Shown here in pieces: positions 45,588 through 56,201 of a stretch of DNA of 64,000 nt (its first letter is position 1; the number at the start of each line of letters is the position of its first letter). The stretch lies in assembly GCA_033297075.1 (NCBI GenBank), contig MU858052.1, forward strand, positions 434,001-498,000, read 5' to 3'. The notes beneath the pieces are model-generated. The model was not told the origin of the DNA. It did not search any database and worked only from the letters and a program-made list of their open reading frames with translations. The DNA comes from Rhypophila decipiens. Its lineage: Eukaryota; Ascomycota; Sordariomycetes; Sordariales; Naviculisporaceae. The position numbers and the translations under genes were made by a program.

Positions 45588-47960
45588 GACGAAATTTGAA
45601 AAGAAGCCGGCCAAGCGGTCTGAATTAAAACTAGATAGGTTAAAGAGCGTTGGTGGGAAATGAGATCGAGCCGGTCGGTCTGAACGAAAGAAAGCTGGAA
45701 GAGAAAGAAGGTGGTAGAGCAGTAGAAAAAGACCCGCCAGTCCACGAACATGCGTCCATGACACTTATATACTATGGCTCCGAGAACCGAACAAGCCGTC
45801 CAGTCGAGACACGAGATGCGATTCAGGGGATGCGTATATACATGCTCACTGGCCAGACACCGGGAGAATGCAATTGTGTTTTTTCCATGGTGATCACACC
45901 CATGCACGGGAGGATTAACCGTGGCATTGATGCACGATACGCGGTGCACTTGGGGGTTCACGGTAGTTCTGCGGATGCCGAGCTGTTTGATGTTGCAGAT
46001 CGACGAGGTGACAGTTCGCCGTAACGCCGCATCCCTCACGGACCAGAAACATGCCGCACGAAACCCCCATAGCGACCGATGATGCATGGGAATTCTCGGA
46101 TTGTCGGCCGAGGTATCATCTAATAACTAATAGGCCCGTCCATTGAGCCTAACTGTTGCCGCATTGCCAAACTTCAGACGATGATGATGCTGTCTGATGG
46201 ATCTTGAATCCAGGTCATCGGTCGTGGCAATCTGTCATTGAACTGATCGCTGCGAGGTCAGCACGGGGCAAGACAACCTTTGATTCAGGGCCCGTCTAAA
46301 TGGCTACCGAATAGGAGCCTATTTTGTGGATATCAGACTTGGTTATATGGAATTCTTCCGGCACGTGATCTTTATATGAACTTTGGGAGGTGTTGGTATG
46401 TCTAGCGATCTATCTCTCGCTGATACCTGCTTGATTTGGGCTCAATTTTCGAGGTTCAGGACAATATGATGGGGCCCATCTGCAATTGACCCATGGAAGG
46501 GCACGATCCTATATTTCGTATTTAACTGTTATCATCCTTCGTGATCATTGTGTCGTGTCAAAGACTCCTCAACTGGCCGTCACTGGCTGATGTAACGGTA
46601 CACTGAACCGGTGAACCCCACAGATTCGCGTTACACAAACGCTTTGCCCAGCTTTACCAAAGGTCCAAATTGCGCAAGGGGGTAGAAAGGAGTGATAAAG
46701 ATGACGAATTAAACGGTCGCCCAAACCATTGAATGCGGCTTTCTTTTGGTAATGGATTCAGCTGCCTGCGAGCCCCTTTATGAGAGGCGTTCGACCATGC
46801 CAGTTTGGCACGCCAAGGCCAATATACCAGCGGGACGGCTCCCTGCATTTGTCCACGATAAGCGCTGATAACTGGGGCCCCTTGCTGCGGTATTCCGCTA
46901 TGATCACGACAACTCCTTCCTTTTCGTATTTCAAACTCCCGCGACCTCCGTCCAAGTTCTCCCTCAACAATTCAAGTTGAACGTCATTGCCGTGTTCGAG
47001 AACGATGCTCCCTCCCTACATCGACCGGACTTTGCGGTTAAACTCAAAACCTGCTCTCGCCCCACACCGGTCCCCCCCGCAAGACTTTAACGTCGAGCGA
47101 CAGTTTTCATGATTCCGTCATCCTCAGCTCTGGCCAGGAAAGTCATGAGCGTCAGTAGGATATCGGCTGCCATTCTGACACTGGGCCGGTCACTAGCAAG
47201 CCGACGCCCGATACCATGGACCAGAATCAGATCACCGGTTCCCCCAAAAACACACGACCTTGAAGGATTTGAAATCTCCAGCTTCTGACGACGTCAGATT
47301 TAGCCCGCCTGGTCTAAAGGCAAAAGCCAGGAATTGCTGAAGAGACTGTTGAAATTTTTGTAATGGCCCCCACTGCAAGTTCTGTCCTCGTCGGCGAAAG
47401 AAATGGACTACCCATTCGAATGCAACGAGCCCACCCGTCTGGTCCGTCTGCTCGAGTTAGCTCGATGTTCGTCAAGACAATTTCGACGACGAACGGTTCA
47501 CCTCAGTCAGTGGCACCAAGGTGTCTTTTGAAAGTCGGAATTAGGTATTTATTAACATATTTCTTCGCCAAGTTCATCCATGAAACGCCAGAGCCCTGTT
47601 CTGCAGGGCGAGCTTCCAAGAATCAACTAACGAATATCATACAGAATATTATCATATATACATGCAGAAGGTATCAAAAGGGACAAAACCTCACCGGAAG
47701 TACGGTGTTAGATCTCCTTGTCGTCAACTCCGGTTTCGTTCCCGCTTCCCATGGCATCGTCATGCCCAAGGAAAGCTTCCTGGCCCAAGTGGTCCAGCTG
47801 TCAAACACGAGGCGACGGTGGCCCTCTCCTGCTCTGAGCAGTGGCTTGGCCGACTGTGACTGGGCGGGCTGAGCTCTCAAAACCTCGGACCATGGGTATC
47901 AAGGACTTCTCAATCGTCTTCGCGGGCTAGGTAGAACGTGAAAGCAGGACGACGGGCAAA
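45588..47960. other. Spacer, 2.4 kb
   Basis: Upstream of the small secreted protein and downstream of the OCH1-like gene. The plus ORF at 47363-47872 (169 codons) has no domain. No gene supported. Confidence 0.45.
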
Positions 47961-49382
47961 TCATGGCTTAGGTTTCTCGTTCGCCGTCTCGGGCGCCCTG
48001 GCCTTTTGGAGCTCCTTCTCAGCTGCGGCCTTGTCTGCTTCTTCCTTCTTGCGGGCGGCCTCCTCTTCCTTGAGCCGACGGTCTTCCTCTTCCTTTTTCT
48101 TCTTCGCCGCCTCTTCTTCCTTCTTTTTCCTCTCCTTTTCCTCCTTTTCTTTCTTTTCCTTCTCCTCCTTCTCCTTTCTTTCCTTCTCCTTCTCGGCGAT
48201 AATCTTCTTCTGCTCCGCTTCCGACAGCTTCTTAAAGGCCGCGACGTCCTTGTCCCACTTGTTCACACACTCGTCCTTCCAGTTGCAGTTCTCGACCTCG
48301 CCATACGCAGGGTGCTTGAAACGGGGATGCCTGCTTGGCCAGTTGGAGGCGTGATAGTGGTGCTTCACCAATGCGGCTCTCGCGTTGTGGTTGCCCGAGT
48401 CGGAATGGCCCTGGCCAGCTGCAAAGGCCTCGACGGTCAGGACGAGGACGCCGCTGACCACCTTGGATTCACTCATGTCGTGGAATGTATCCCAGTCGAC
48501 CTTTTGGTTGGGGTCGTCGATGCGATCGTTCATGTCGGCAATAATCGCGTTGGTGAAGGCGGAGGGACCTGTGCCGCTGATGATCTGATCGAAATCCAGC
48601 TTCACCTCGGCAAGTGGGACGTCTTGCTCCTTGGCCACATCGTTCAGCCAAGTCATGATCTGCTCAATCAATCGCATCATGACTGGCTGCTGAGGCTTGG
48701 ACATAAAGGTCCACTGGCAGAAAGACCGCGACTTGGGCCCGAGAATGGGGTGGTTCTTCCAGTCTGGCTCATCGATCTCGACGCCAATGACCAGATCGAT
48801 ATCCTTGTGGTCATATCTTTCAGGAATGAATTTGGATAGTGGCTTCATGTCCTCGACATCGATATCGGCGTACAGCCCACCTTCGGCATACATGACCAAG
48901 TAGCGCAACAAATCAGCCTTGACAATGGCCGCCTTTACGCTGCGGTAGAACTCGACGATGTCGGGGCGGTTGAAACCCTCGGGGCCGAAGTGGTATTCGA
49001 CATAATACATGTCATTGCTGTCGGTCAGGACCTCATATCTGTACTCTGGGTTAAGGTTGACCCATGTTTTCGCAGTGTTGAGGTCCCGCGGCTCGAAGGC
49101 AAGAGGATTCACTTTCCAAGTCTGCCATATCTTCTTGGGGAAATCGGCGCGAACTGCCTTGGGAACTGAGATCTCCTTGGGATACGATGGAGCGAAGGAA
49201 GTACTCGTACTCGAGATGGAGGACCGAAAGAGTGTGAGGTTGAATAGGAACACAAATATGACGACGGCGGCAATATATAGAGGGAGGACTCGTCGGAATT
49301 GGGTCGGCAAACGGTTCCTGAATGCTGTCGTGGTGGCTGCGAGAGTGGGCGAGCCTAATGGTGAGCTCATTTTGGCGACCAT
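47961..49382 (-). CDS. OCH1-like alpha-1,6-mannosyltransferase (GT32) with charged tail
   Basis: Single exon, 473 residues from the ATG at 49382 (MVAKMSSPLGSPTLAA); the ATG four codons on is an alternative. A signal-anchor helix (LPLYIAAVVIFVFLFNLTLF, about residues 30-50) predicts Golgi type II topology. GT32 landmarks: FPKKIWQTWKVNP, the catalytic DxD in GGLYADIDVEDMKPL, and SGTGPSAFTNAI. WHxT-like HYHASNWPSRHPRF closes the domain. OCH1 family enzymes add the first alpha-1,6-mannose of N-glycan outer chains in the Golgi. The last ~100 residues are an almost uninterrupted Lys/Glu coiled coil (EKERKEKEEKEKKEKEEKER) absent from yeast Och1. Assignment to OCH1 itself instead of a paralogue is not certain. 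Confidence 0.9.
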   Translation of the reverse strand: MVAKMSSPLGSPTLAATTTAFRNRLPTQFRRVLPLYIAAVVIFVFLFNLTLFRSSISSTSTSFAPSYPKEISVPKAVRADFPKKIWQTWKVNPLAFEPRDLNTAKTWVNLNPEYRYEVLTDSNDMYYVEYHFGPEGFNRPDIVEFYRSVKAAIVKADLLRYLVMYAEGGLYADIDVEDMKPLSKFIPERYDHKDIDLVIGVEIDEPDWKNHPILGPKSRSFCQWTFMSKPQQPVMMRLIEQIMTWLNDVAKEQDVPLAEVKLDFDQIISGTGPSAFTNAIIADMNDRIDDPNQKVDWDTFHDMSESKVVSGVLVLTVEAFAAGQGHSDSGNHNARAALVKHHYHASNWPSRHPRFKHPAYGEVENCNWKDECVNKWDKDVAAFKKLSEAEQKKIIAEKEKERKEKEEKEKKEKEEKERKKKEEEAAKKKKEEEDRRLKEEEAARKKEEADKAAAEKELQKARAPETANEKPKP

Positions 49383-50749
49383 GGTGAGCACTGGTTGCAC
49401 TCGGTGCTGAAAGAAAAAAAACAACGAGTTTATTGAGCAACCCTCAATGGGAGCGAGTGTCGGGTTGGTTGATCAACAACAGCAGAGGCAAAACGAGCGA
49501 GCGATGGGTCAAAAGAAAGAAAAGACAGCGCAGATATGCCAACGTCAGGAGGAGGCAGTCAGGAGGCGGGAGAAGGAAAGAAGCAAGAAGACGGAAAAGA
49601 AATATGAGAGCTCTTGGGTCGGGTCCCCTCCTCTATACGTACTAACGAGTAATCAGCTTGTCAAGCGGGACCGGCGACCTTTCCCACCAGTCGCGTGCCG
49701 GCCCCATGCCCTGAACTGACCAGGGACATAGCTCTTGCCATCAAAACCCCATCTATTTGCTGCTTGTTACATGGCCAACCGCAAGGGCCCTGGCATGATA
49801 TCCAATCAACGGTGCGGCAATCTTGTCCCATTAGGGGCAGGATGGGCGGGACTGCAATGGATGGGTCTCTGTGGACACGTCCGAGGTCTTCATCTGCACG
49901 CTGCGCTGTGGCGACCATGATGCGACTTTCGGGACCAAAAGTGTGTGTTGGGCCCCCAGTCCAATCACGATCTCCAATCGTGCTGCTGTGTCTGTGTGGC
50001 TGAAAGTCAGGAGTTGGAGGTAAGCGAAATGGTGGAGGGGAGCTAAATCGTCCGTAAATGGCCAGGAACTCCCTGATCGAGTGAGGAGAAACACGGCGGA
50101 CCCTGCAAGGAATGGCCGGGAAGAAAAAGACAAGCTTGGATCGTGCACTCGTTCTTGGGTTTCCCTCAAAACAAAAAAAAACCTTCCCGGGAAAGGTCGT
50201 ATCAAGGCGGAGATTGGCCGATGCTTCAGCCAGCTAGTGCTGTAAATCCCGGGCTGCTGTTCGCCCAGGCCCTGAAAGCGAGAGCAGTGTTGGCATTTCA
50301 CGCCGCATAACGATTGCAGAACTGCAGGACTGCAGACGCTCTCAGCTGCACAAACAGTCCGCCTGCCTACATATCATTGTCATTGCGTTGTTGACACTCA
50401 ATGCCAGTGCGGGAGACCAGTTCCCCAGATTAGCGGTTCCTTTCGTCATTTCATAATAACAGATCTGGTCATGGAGGAAAATGCGGCTATCGGGTGGCGT
50501 TTAAACGACCGCTCGCTCTCTTTTCTTTTTTCTCCCTCTTGATGCCGTTGAAGAATTTCCCGGGAGAAACAGAATCGTTCACCAGGTTCCAGCTGGGCTA
50601 GCTTGTGGCCCCTTTCTTATCATTCAATCCTGCCTGTAACAGGTTTTTTTTATCTATTTCCTGCATCGGATCAGCGTGGCCCAGTCGGTCTCGATAGATT
50701 CACAAATTAACGTCCTTCAGTGGGAGGACCAATTGGGAGCTGCCGCAGG
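49383..50749. other. Divergent spacer
   Basis: Promoter region shared between the OCH1-like gene (-) and the acyltransferase gene (+). ORFs on both strands lack domains. A pyrimidine-rich CT tract lies at 50515-50540. Confidence 0.5.
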
Positions 50750-52348
50750 ATGCACCCACAGGAGGGTGTGATGGAGGGTACAGGGGCCAATAGACGCGGG
50801 GAGATTTCCTTTTGGAGAGCCAACCCCCCCAGTCCTCTTGGCCGCCTTGGCAGTCCGCTTCCCAGCAAGGGAAACCCGCTCCGTTGGGTCGTCAGCAGAT
50901 TCCTGGACTGCTGCTGGCCGAAGAGCAGTGCCGAATCATCGTGGTCCAACAACTGCTGCAACAGCAAGCCACTGCGTCCGACGGCGTACCTGGACGGGCT
51001 GAGGGGCTTTGCAGCTTTCCTGGTCTACATTCATCACCACCAGCTCTGGGCACACGGGGCCGCCAACTATGCAAATGCCGCCGTTTTCGAGAATGCCTTT
51101 GGATGGCGAGGCCTGTTCCATCTTGCCACGGTTCCTGGGATCCGCAACTTCTTCACGGGCGGCCACATGGCCGTGGCCGTCTTCTATGTCATCTCGGGAT
51201 ATGTCCTCTCGGCCAAGCCCCTGGCCCTCATTCAGGGTGAGGAATACGGCAAACTGGCCGATAACCTTGGATCCGCCTTTTTCAGGAGATGGTTCAGACT
51301 TTACATGCCGCTCCTGATCACGACGCTGGTCTACGTGACGTCCTGGCATGTCTTTGGGTTCTGGAACCCAGTCTGCGAGCCCAAGGATACGCTCCGCGAG
51401 GAACTGTGGAATTGGTACGTCGAGTTCAAGAATTTCAGCTACCTGTTCAAGGAGGGGCCTGTCTGGGTGAGCTACAACACCCACCTGTGGTCGATACCCC
51501 TGGAAATGCGGGGTTCCATGATCACCTTCATCGCCTGCCTGTCGCTCTCGCGGGCATCCACCACAAAACGCCTCATCAGCCAGGTACTGCTCATGATCTA
51601 CTTTATATACATTGTGGATGGCTTCTACGGGGCCTTGTTCATCGCGGGCATGATGCAGTGCGATCTGGACCTCTTGTCCAAGAGATCGGACGGGTCGTTC
51701 CCGCGCTGGCTCCGCCGAGCCGAGCGGTACAAGGTCTTCATCTACTACCACTTTTTCGCCATCAGCATGTGGCTCGCCGGCGTGCCCTCGCAGACGGCCG
51801 ATGTCATGGACCTGAGGGGCAATCCCGGATGGTACTGGATGTCGTTCCTCAAGCCCCAAGCCGTCCTCGATCCCAAGTGGTTCTACCTGTTCTTCGCGGC
51901 CAACATGCTCGTGGCCTGCACGCCGCGGCTGGGCTGGCTCAAGAGGTTCTTCGAGTCAAGATTCTGCCAATTCCTTGGCCGCATCTCCTTCTCGCTGTAT
52001 CTCGTCCACGGACCCATCCTCGCCACAGTGGGCGATCGGCTCTACCACGCTGTCGGATACGTGAGGCCTTTTGCCGAGAGCCAGGAGCACATGGCGCCCT
52101 GGACTAACATCTTGCCGCTGCCCAAGGTTGGACCTATGGGGATGGAGCTTGCGTTTCTTGCGCCTCATGTCATCTTGCTCCCGCTCACGTTTTGGGTCGC
52201 TCATGTGGCTACCCGCACTGTGGACGAGCCCGCGGTGAGGTTCTCGAACTGGCTGTATAAAAAGACGCTGCCAAGCAGTGAGGGTGCAGATTTTGAGCCT
52301 AAGTGCCAGGGCGATGATGCTGCTGTGGCGCTTTTGAGATTGGCTTGA
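50750..52348 (+). CDS. Acyltransferase-3 family membrane protein
   Basis: Single exon. The open frame begins upstream, but the first ATG is at 50750 (532 residues), with another at 50771. The N-terminal cytosolic part (LRWVVSRFLDCCWPKSS) leads to the family signature RPTAYLDGLRGFAAFLVYIH with the conserved His pair, then GHMAVAVFYVISGYVLSAKP, FRRWFRLYMPLLITTLVYVT and the W-SIPLEMRGS segment. FLGRISFSLYLVHGPIL near the end is also typical. About ten transmembrane helices are likely. Members of this family (PF01757) O-acylate sugars, lipids or secondary metabolites; the fungal subgroup with this N-terminus has no proven substrate. Confidence 0.9.
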   Translation: MHPQEGVMEGTGANRRGEISFWRANPPSPLGRLGSPLPSKGNPLRWVVSRFLDCCWPKSSAESSWSNNCCNSKPLRPTAYLDGLRGFAAFLVYIHHHQLWAHGAANYANAAVFENAFGWRGLFHLATVPGIRNFFTGGHMAVAVFYVISGYVLSAKPLALIQGEEYGKLADNLGSAFFRRWFRLYMPLLITTLVYVTSWHVFGFWNPVCEPKDTLREELWNWYVEFKNFSYLFKEGPVWVSYNTHLWSIPLEMRGSMITFIACLSLSRASTTKRLISQVLLMIYFIYIVDGFYGALFIAGMMQCDLDLLSKRSDGSFPRWLRRAERYKVFIYYHFFAISMWLAGVPSQTADVMDLRGNPGWYWMSFLKPQAVLDPKWFYLFFAANMLVACTPRLGWLKRFFESRFCQFLGRISFSLYLVHGPILATVGDRLYHAVGYVRPFAESQEHMAPWTNILPLPKVGPMGMELAFLAPHVILLPLTFWVAHVATRTVDEPAVRFSNWLYKKTLPSSEGADFEPKCQGDDAAVALLRLA

Positions 52349-55300
52349 TGGCGTAGACGTTGAACGTTGCGGTTGTAATTTTACGTGTACTTTTTTGGTG
52401 GATCTTGAACAACCCCGTCCCTTGTCAACGCTGCGCCGTCGCATCGATCAGTCCTTTTTTATTTCCGGGGGTGCACAGGCCAGCAATGGCAGGGAAAGGG
52501 GACGCCTCCTTTGCCTCTGATGCAAAGTCCACATAGTTCTCGCTTTTGGGAAAGGAATTCGTGTTGGCTCCCAACTTTCCAAAAGGAGGTGGTTAATGAC
52601 GAGCATGAATCCTCTTGATGATTATGCAGTTTCATCTGTGTCCAGAATCCGGTTTTGAGGACGATCCAAGTTTTTGGTGATCTCGATTTTACGCATGACG
52701 GTTCGACGTTCAGAAAAGGGGGAGCGTTGCAACCGAGTGGGTTTGTTCGGGAGCGCGTTGTTACGCTATAATCTTGGTTATTGTATCGAAGGATGAATAA
52801 GGTAGGGGTTTTTTTAGGACTGGGGGTTGCATTTTTGGTTGATGGCCTCGGCACTCTGGGGAGAGATTTGGCCTCTCGGGTTTATGGTGAGCAGGACGAT
52901 ACTGGACTGTGTGAGCGGGTTTGTTGGTTTATTCTTGCATTGTACTACATGTACATTCAGCATTTAATGGGCGTTTTTCGAAGCATTCTCGAAACAGTTG
53001 GCATTTAACAAATCTCACAATATCAGGAATCGGCGTTTGACTGGCTCTTGACAATTTTGCTAATTTTGCTCCAAAGTCTTAGCTCAGGAAGCCCCGTAGT
53101 GTGGTGGAGTCTCTGGACAAATCGGAGCTAATAGCGAGCACCTTGCGCTCTGATTGGGCGCTGGTCCTGAACACCCCGCTCTTTGTCACAACCCCCATCC
53201 TGATGCTGGGCAATTGTTGGCCAGAACCTCTCGGATTCTGTACACAACGAACACCCTCTTTCTCGCGCATGTTGTGCGATCTGGTTCCTGAGTTTGTGCT
53301 TCCCAAGTGTGATGACTGGACCTGACGATCATATAGTACGAACGAAAAAACCACGTGAGAACATAATCACCATACACTGAGCATCCCCAACGGTGCTGAC
53401 GGTTTGGTTCTGGATACGTATTCGTATTGTACCAATCCTTCTCAGTCTCCAATCTCCCCACCAACACTTGAGAGTCCAGACTCCAGATTTTCCTCCTGTG
53501 GATGCCATCGGGGACCTTGATCCTAGGGACAGTGGAGGTGGTATTCTCTGGGGATGGATGGGTTTACCGTTAGTGGAGTCGAGTGCAAACAAATACCATG
53601 ATCGTCCTTCGTTCACCACTTGTCTCCTTTCTTCCTGCGTGCTTCGACAGAAAGCTTGTGATGATATTCTCAGGATACACTGGGTTGAAAGAAAAGGGGT
53701 ACATTAGCTTCATCATCGTTCAAGCTTTTCTCGGGCAAATCACCCACAGCACAAGCTCAAAGGCTTCCAGGCTGCCACCGAGTCACCGACTGACATGCCG
53801 AGCGATGTTACGGAGACTTTTGACATGTGAATCCACCTTTTGGACAGGGACAAGGCCGCGGTACCTGAAGCTAAGAGAAAACGAGCCTTGTAGAATAAGG
53901 AAGGTGAGCCGGCTTGGCAGAGTTAGCAAAAAAAAGAAGTGTGGCGCTTGCCGTTGGAGAAAAAAGAATTAAAGGCAACATCCATGTTCGAATTCGTAAA
54001 ACGCGTGGAGAAGTGTCATGGATCATGGATCGGGAAATTTTGTCGGGGTACACTAGAATGCTTGTGTTGAGGAAAGTGAAAGATGATGATCTTCCTTTGA
54101 TGGTCCGCTAATCTGACAAGCTTGTACCCCAGACAGATATAGGTATCTCGCTACTGCTGGTAGAATTGGACGCGGTATTCGTGTCAAGCTTGGGAGAATG
54201 AAATCGCGCGATGCTTCCTTCTCTGTGGACTTACCGACTGTCAGTGTCAACGAGGAGCTGGTAGGGCTGTGTCTGGCAACCATCTCCTGACTCGTGTAAC
54301 TGTGTGTGTGCCGTTCAATTCCGCTATGGATGCATCATGTACGATCAATATAATCTGAGCCGTGTGGAAGGGAGGTTCTCCTTTGACGTGCATACACACT
54401 GCAACTCACTTCCCTTCGTGATCTTCACATGTCTGGCACCTCGCGGTTGCACAACCCGAGGTGTCAGTTAATATCGATAGTGTATCTGCATATCATGTTA
54501 TATGCAGCCGTGCCTCTCATATTTCCCCTTTAGCTTACTCTCGGCCCCCAAGTCTGATGGTATCGAGTGGTTGAGATGAGAATCGAAGTAAGGCAAGTTG
54601 TTTGTCCGTAAAGGATCGAAGTTGAAGCGTGAAGAGAAGAACAGACTGATATCAAGGGCCTAGAACTTCCTGGTCTCCCTCCTACAATGGACTGCCTGCC
54701 TATGGTGAGGTAACTGACTATGCAGCCGGGTCGGATCTAGAACTAGCCATCTACTACTACAAGAGCCCATGTTCCTCTTGTCTTGATGATGACAACACTT
54801 CCTGGCTCTGTGTGTGTATCTGGTCTCGCGTTTAGCAGGTAACTATACCGGCATTTTGCAGATGGGATCTGTTGTCGCAGCCTTAAAGGGTGAGGTCATT
54901 TCTTCCTAAAGAGTCTAGCTGTGGTCGTTGGTGTCCAGTGTATTCGGGGTTTGAAGTTGAAGGTTATGAGTCCCTCAAGCCGCTACATTGAAAGAGACAC
55001 TTGCGGAACTATCATCATAGTACTCATATGATCCGTCTTTGAAAGTGCGGATTTTGCCCAGCGTACACCATCCTCGTGACACACCGAGTGAGACTAATAC
55101 TTCGAGACCCGAAGAATGTTCATAGATAAACATATGTTTGTCCATTCTGCCCCTTTTGCCTTGACGCTTATTCTGGTGTCCCTGGCAACTCACTACGCCA
55201 CGCACAACAGGTAGGAAAGATCAGACCAAACCCCCCATTTATAACCCCAATAATCCAGACCCTTTCCAACAGCGAGGGGAACAACAGAGATCAAATGGCC

Positions 55301-56201
55301 CTTTGGCCAAGTGGTTGCTGCCCCTCGCTGCCGACCGACCGACCCCCCTCCCCCTAAGGAGCTCTCGAGAGCTCGTGGGTTCGAATCACACTCGAACCTC
55401 GTTCCCGCCATTTAATTAAGAATTTCGTAAAAAGCAGTTGGTTGCTTTTCGGCTGGGCATCCCGCAAGGGGTGCTCGGAGCTTTTGCTCTTTTTCCTTAT
55501 TTTTCTTTTTTCCTTCTCTTGAAAAAGGGATGCGACTCTTTGCTATATACCATGTCTCTGTCTCGAGTGCCCATCTCCCCTCTTCCATTTGCGGTATCTA
55601 GCGAGATGTGTTAGCGCGCTATTTATCCTCGTTCCTCTTCGTCGGTCGGCTCTGCGAATGATATGAGATATCTCTACACCCACCTCTGCAACCCGTAACA
55701 GCACTTGCGGCACGGTTCCGCACCTCCTTCAGCAAACCCCGCTTCACAAAGGCCTCTACAATTGGGCATAAGTAGTTTCACACCGAGGACAAACTTCCAA
55801 TATCCCACTGAACCAGGCAGACTCAAGAGCAATTGTCCCTAAAGCAGCAGTGCCTCTTTTGCGTGGCAGTCCTTCGTTGGTTCGATAACAAAATACATGC
55901 TGCAATATGTACCAAAAACATGGTTCATCGACTCCATGACGCAGCTCTTTTGTTTTGGCCAATGTTGGTCTTCCTAAAGATATGGTTTGAACGGACGTGA
56001 TTCGCCAGCTGTCCCGTATTCAGCCCTGCCAAGTTCGATTTCAGCTTCGAGAAAGAGAATCTTCAGCGGACTCTGATCTTTTATGGTTATAAAGCACGCG
56101 ATATGTCTCAGATTGATGGCTGGTGCGAAAGAATTCATCTCTATGCGAACCCCAATGTCACCAATATTCTCCATAATTCGCCTGTTGCGAAGCAATGAAT
56201 C
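52349..56201. other. Largest gene-poor stretch, 3.85 kb
   Basis: No open frame over about 130 codons and no recognisable domain on either strand. Short ORFs at 52459-52854, 53329-53619 and 53583-53972 do not connect. A tRNA-like A box/B box pair lies at about 55313-55390 (separate entry). It may hold decayed mobile sequence or non-coding transcripts. Confidence 0.5.
55305..55410 (+). other. tRNA-like relic or pol III-type promoter pair
   Basis: TTGGCCAAGTGGTT at about 55313 matches the tRNA A-box pattern and GTGGGTTCGAATCAC at about 55376 matches the B box; between them GAGCTCTCGAGAGCTC could be a long variable arm of a Leu/Ser-type tRNA, and CCCGCCA occurs at the 3' side. However, no acceptor stem or D stem can be closed and the T arm is disrupted. 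A T-run near 55490 could terminate pol III. Confidence 0.35.

Noticed and set aside
47363..47872. 169-codon plus ORF
   Set aside because: No domain, signal peptide or splice partner; composition like intergenic DNA.
48006..48839. 277-codon plus-strand ORF
   Set aside because: Antisense shadow of the OCH1-like gene; the Leu/Phe-rich start is the complement of the Lys/Glu tail.
50936..51859. 307-codon minus-strand ORF
   Set aside because: Antisense shadow of the acyltransferase gene, which has clear family motifs.
55305..55410. Functional tRNA-Ser/Leu gene
   Set aside because: Acceptor and D stems cannot be paired and the T arm is interrupted; kept only as a relic.
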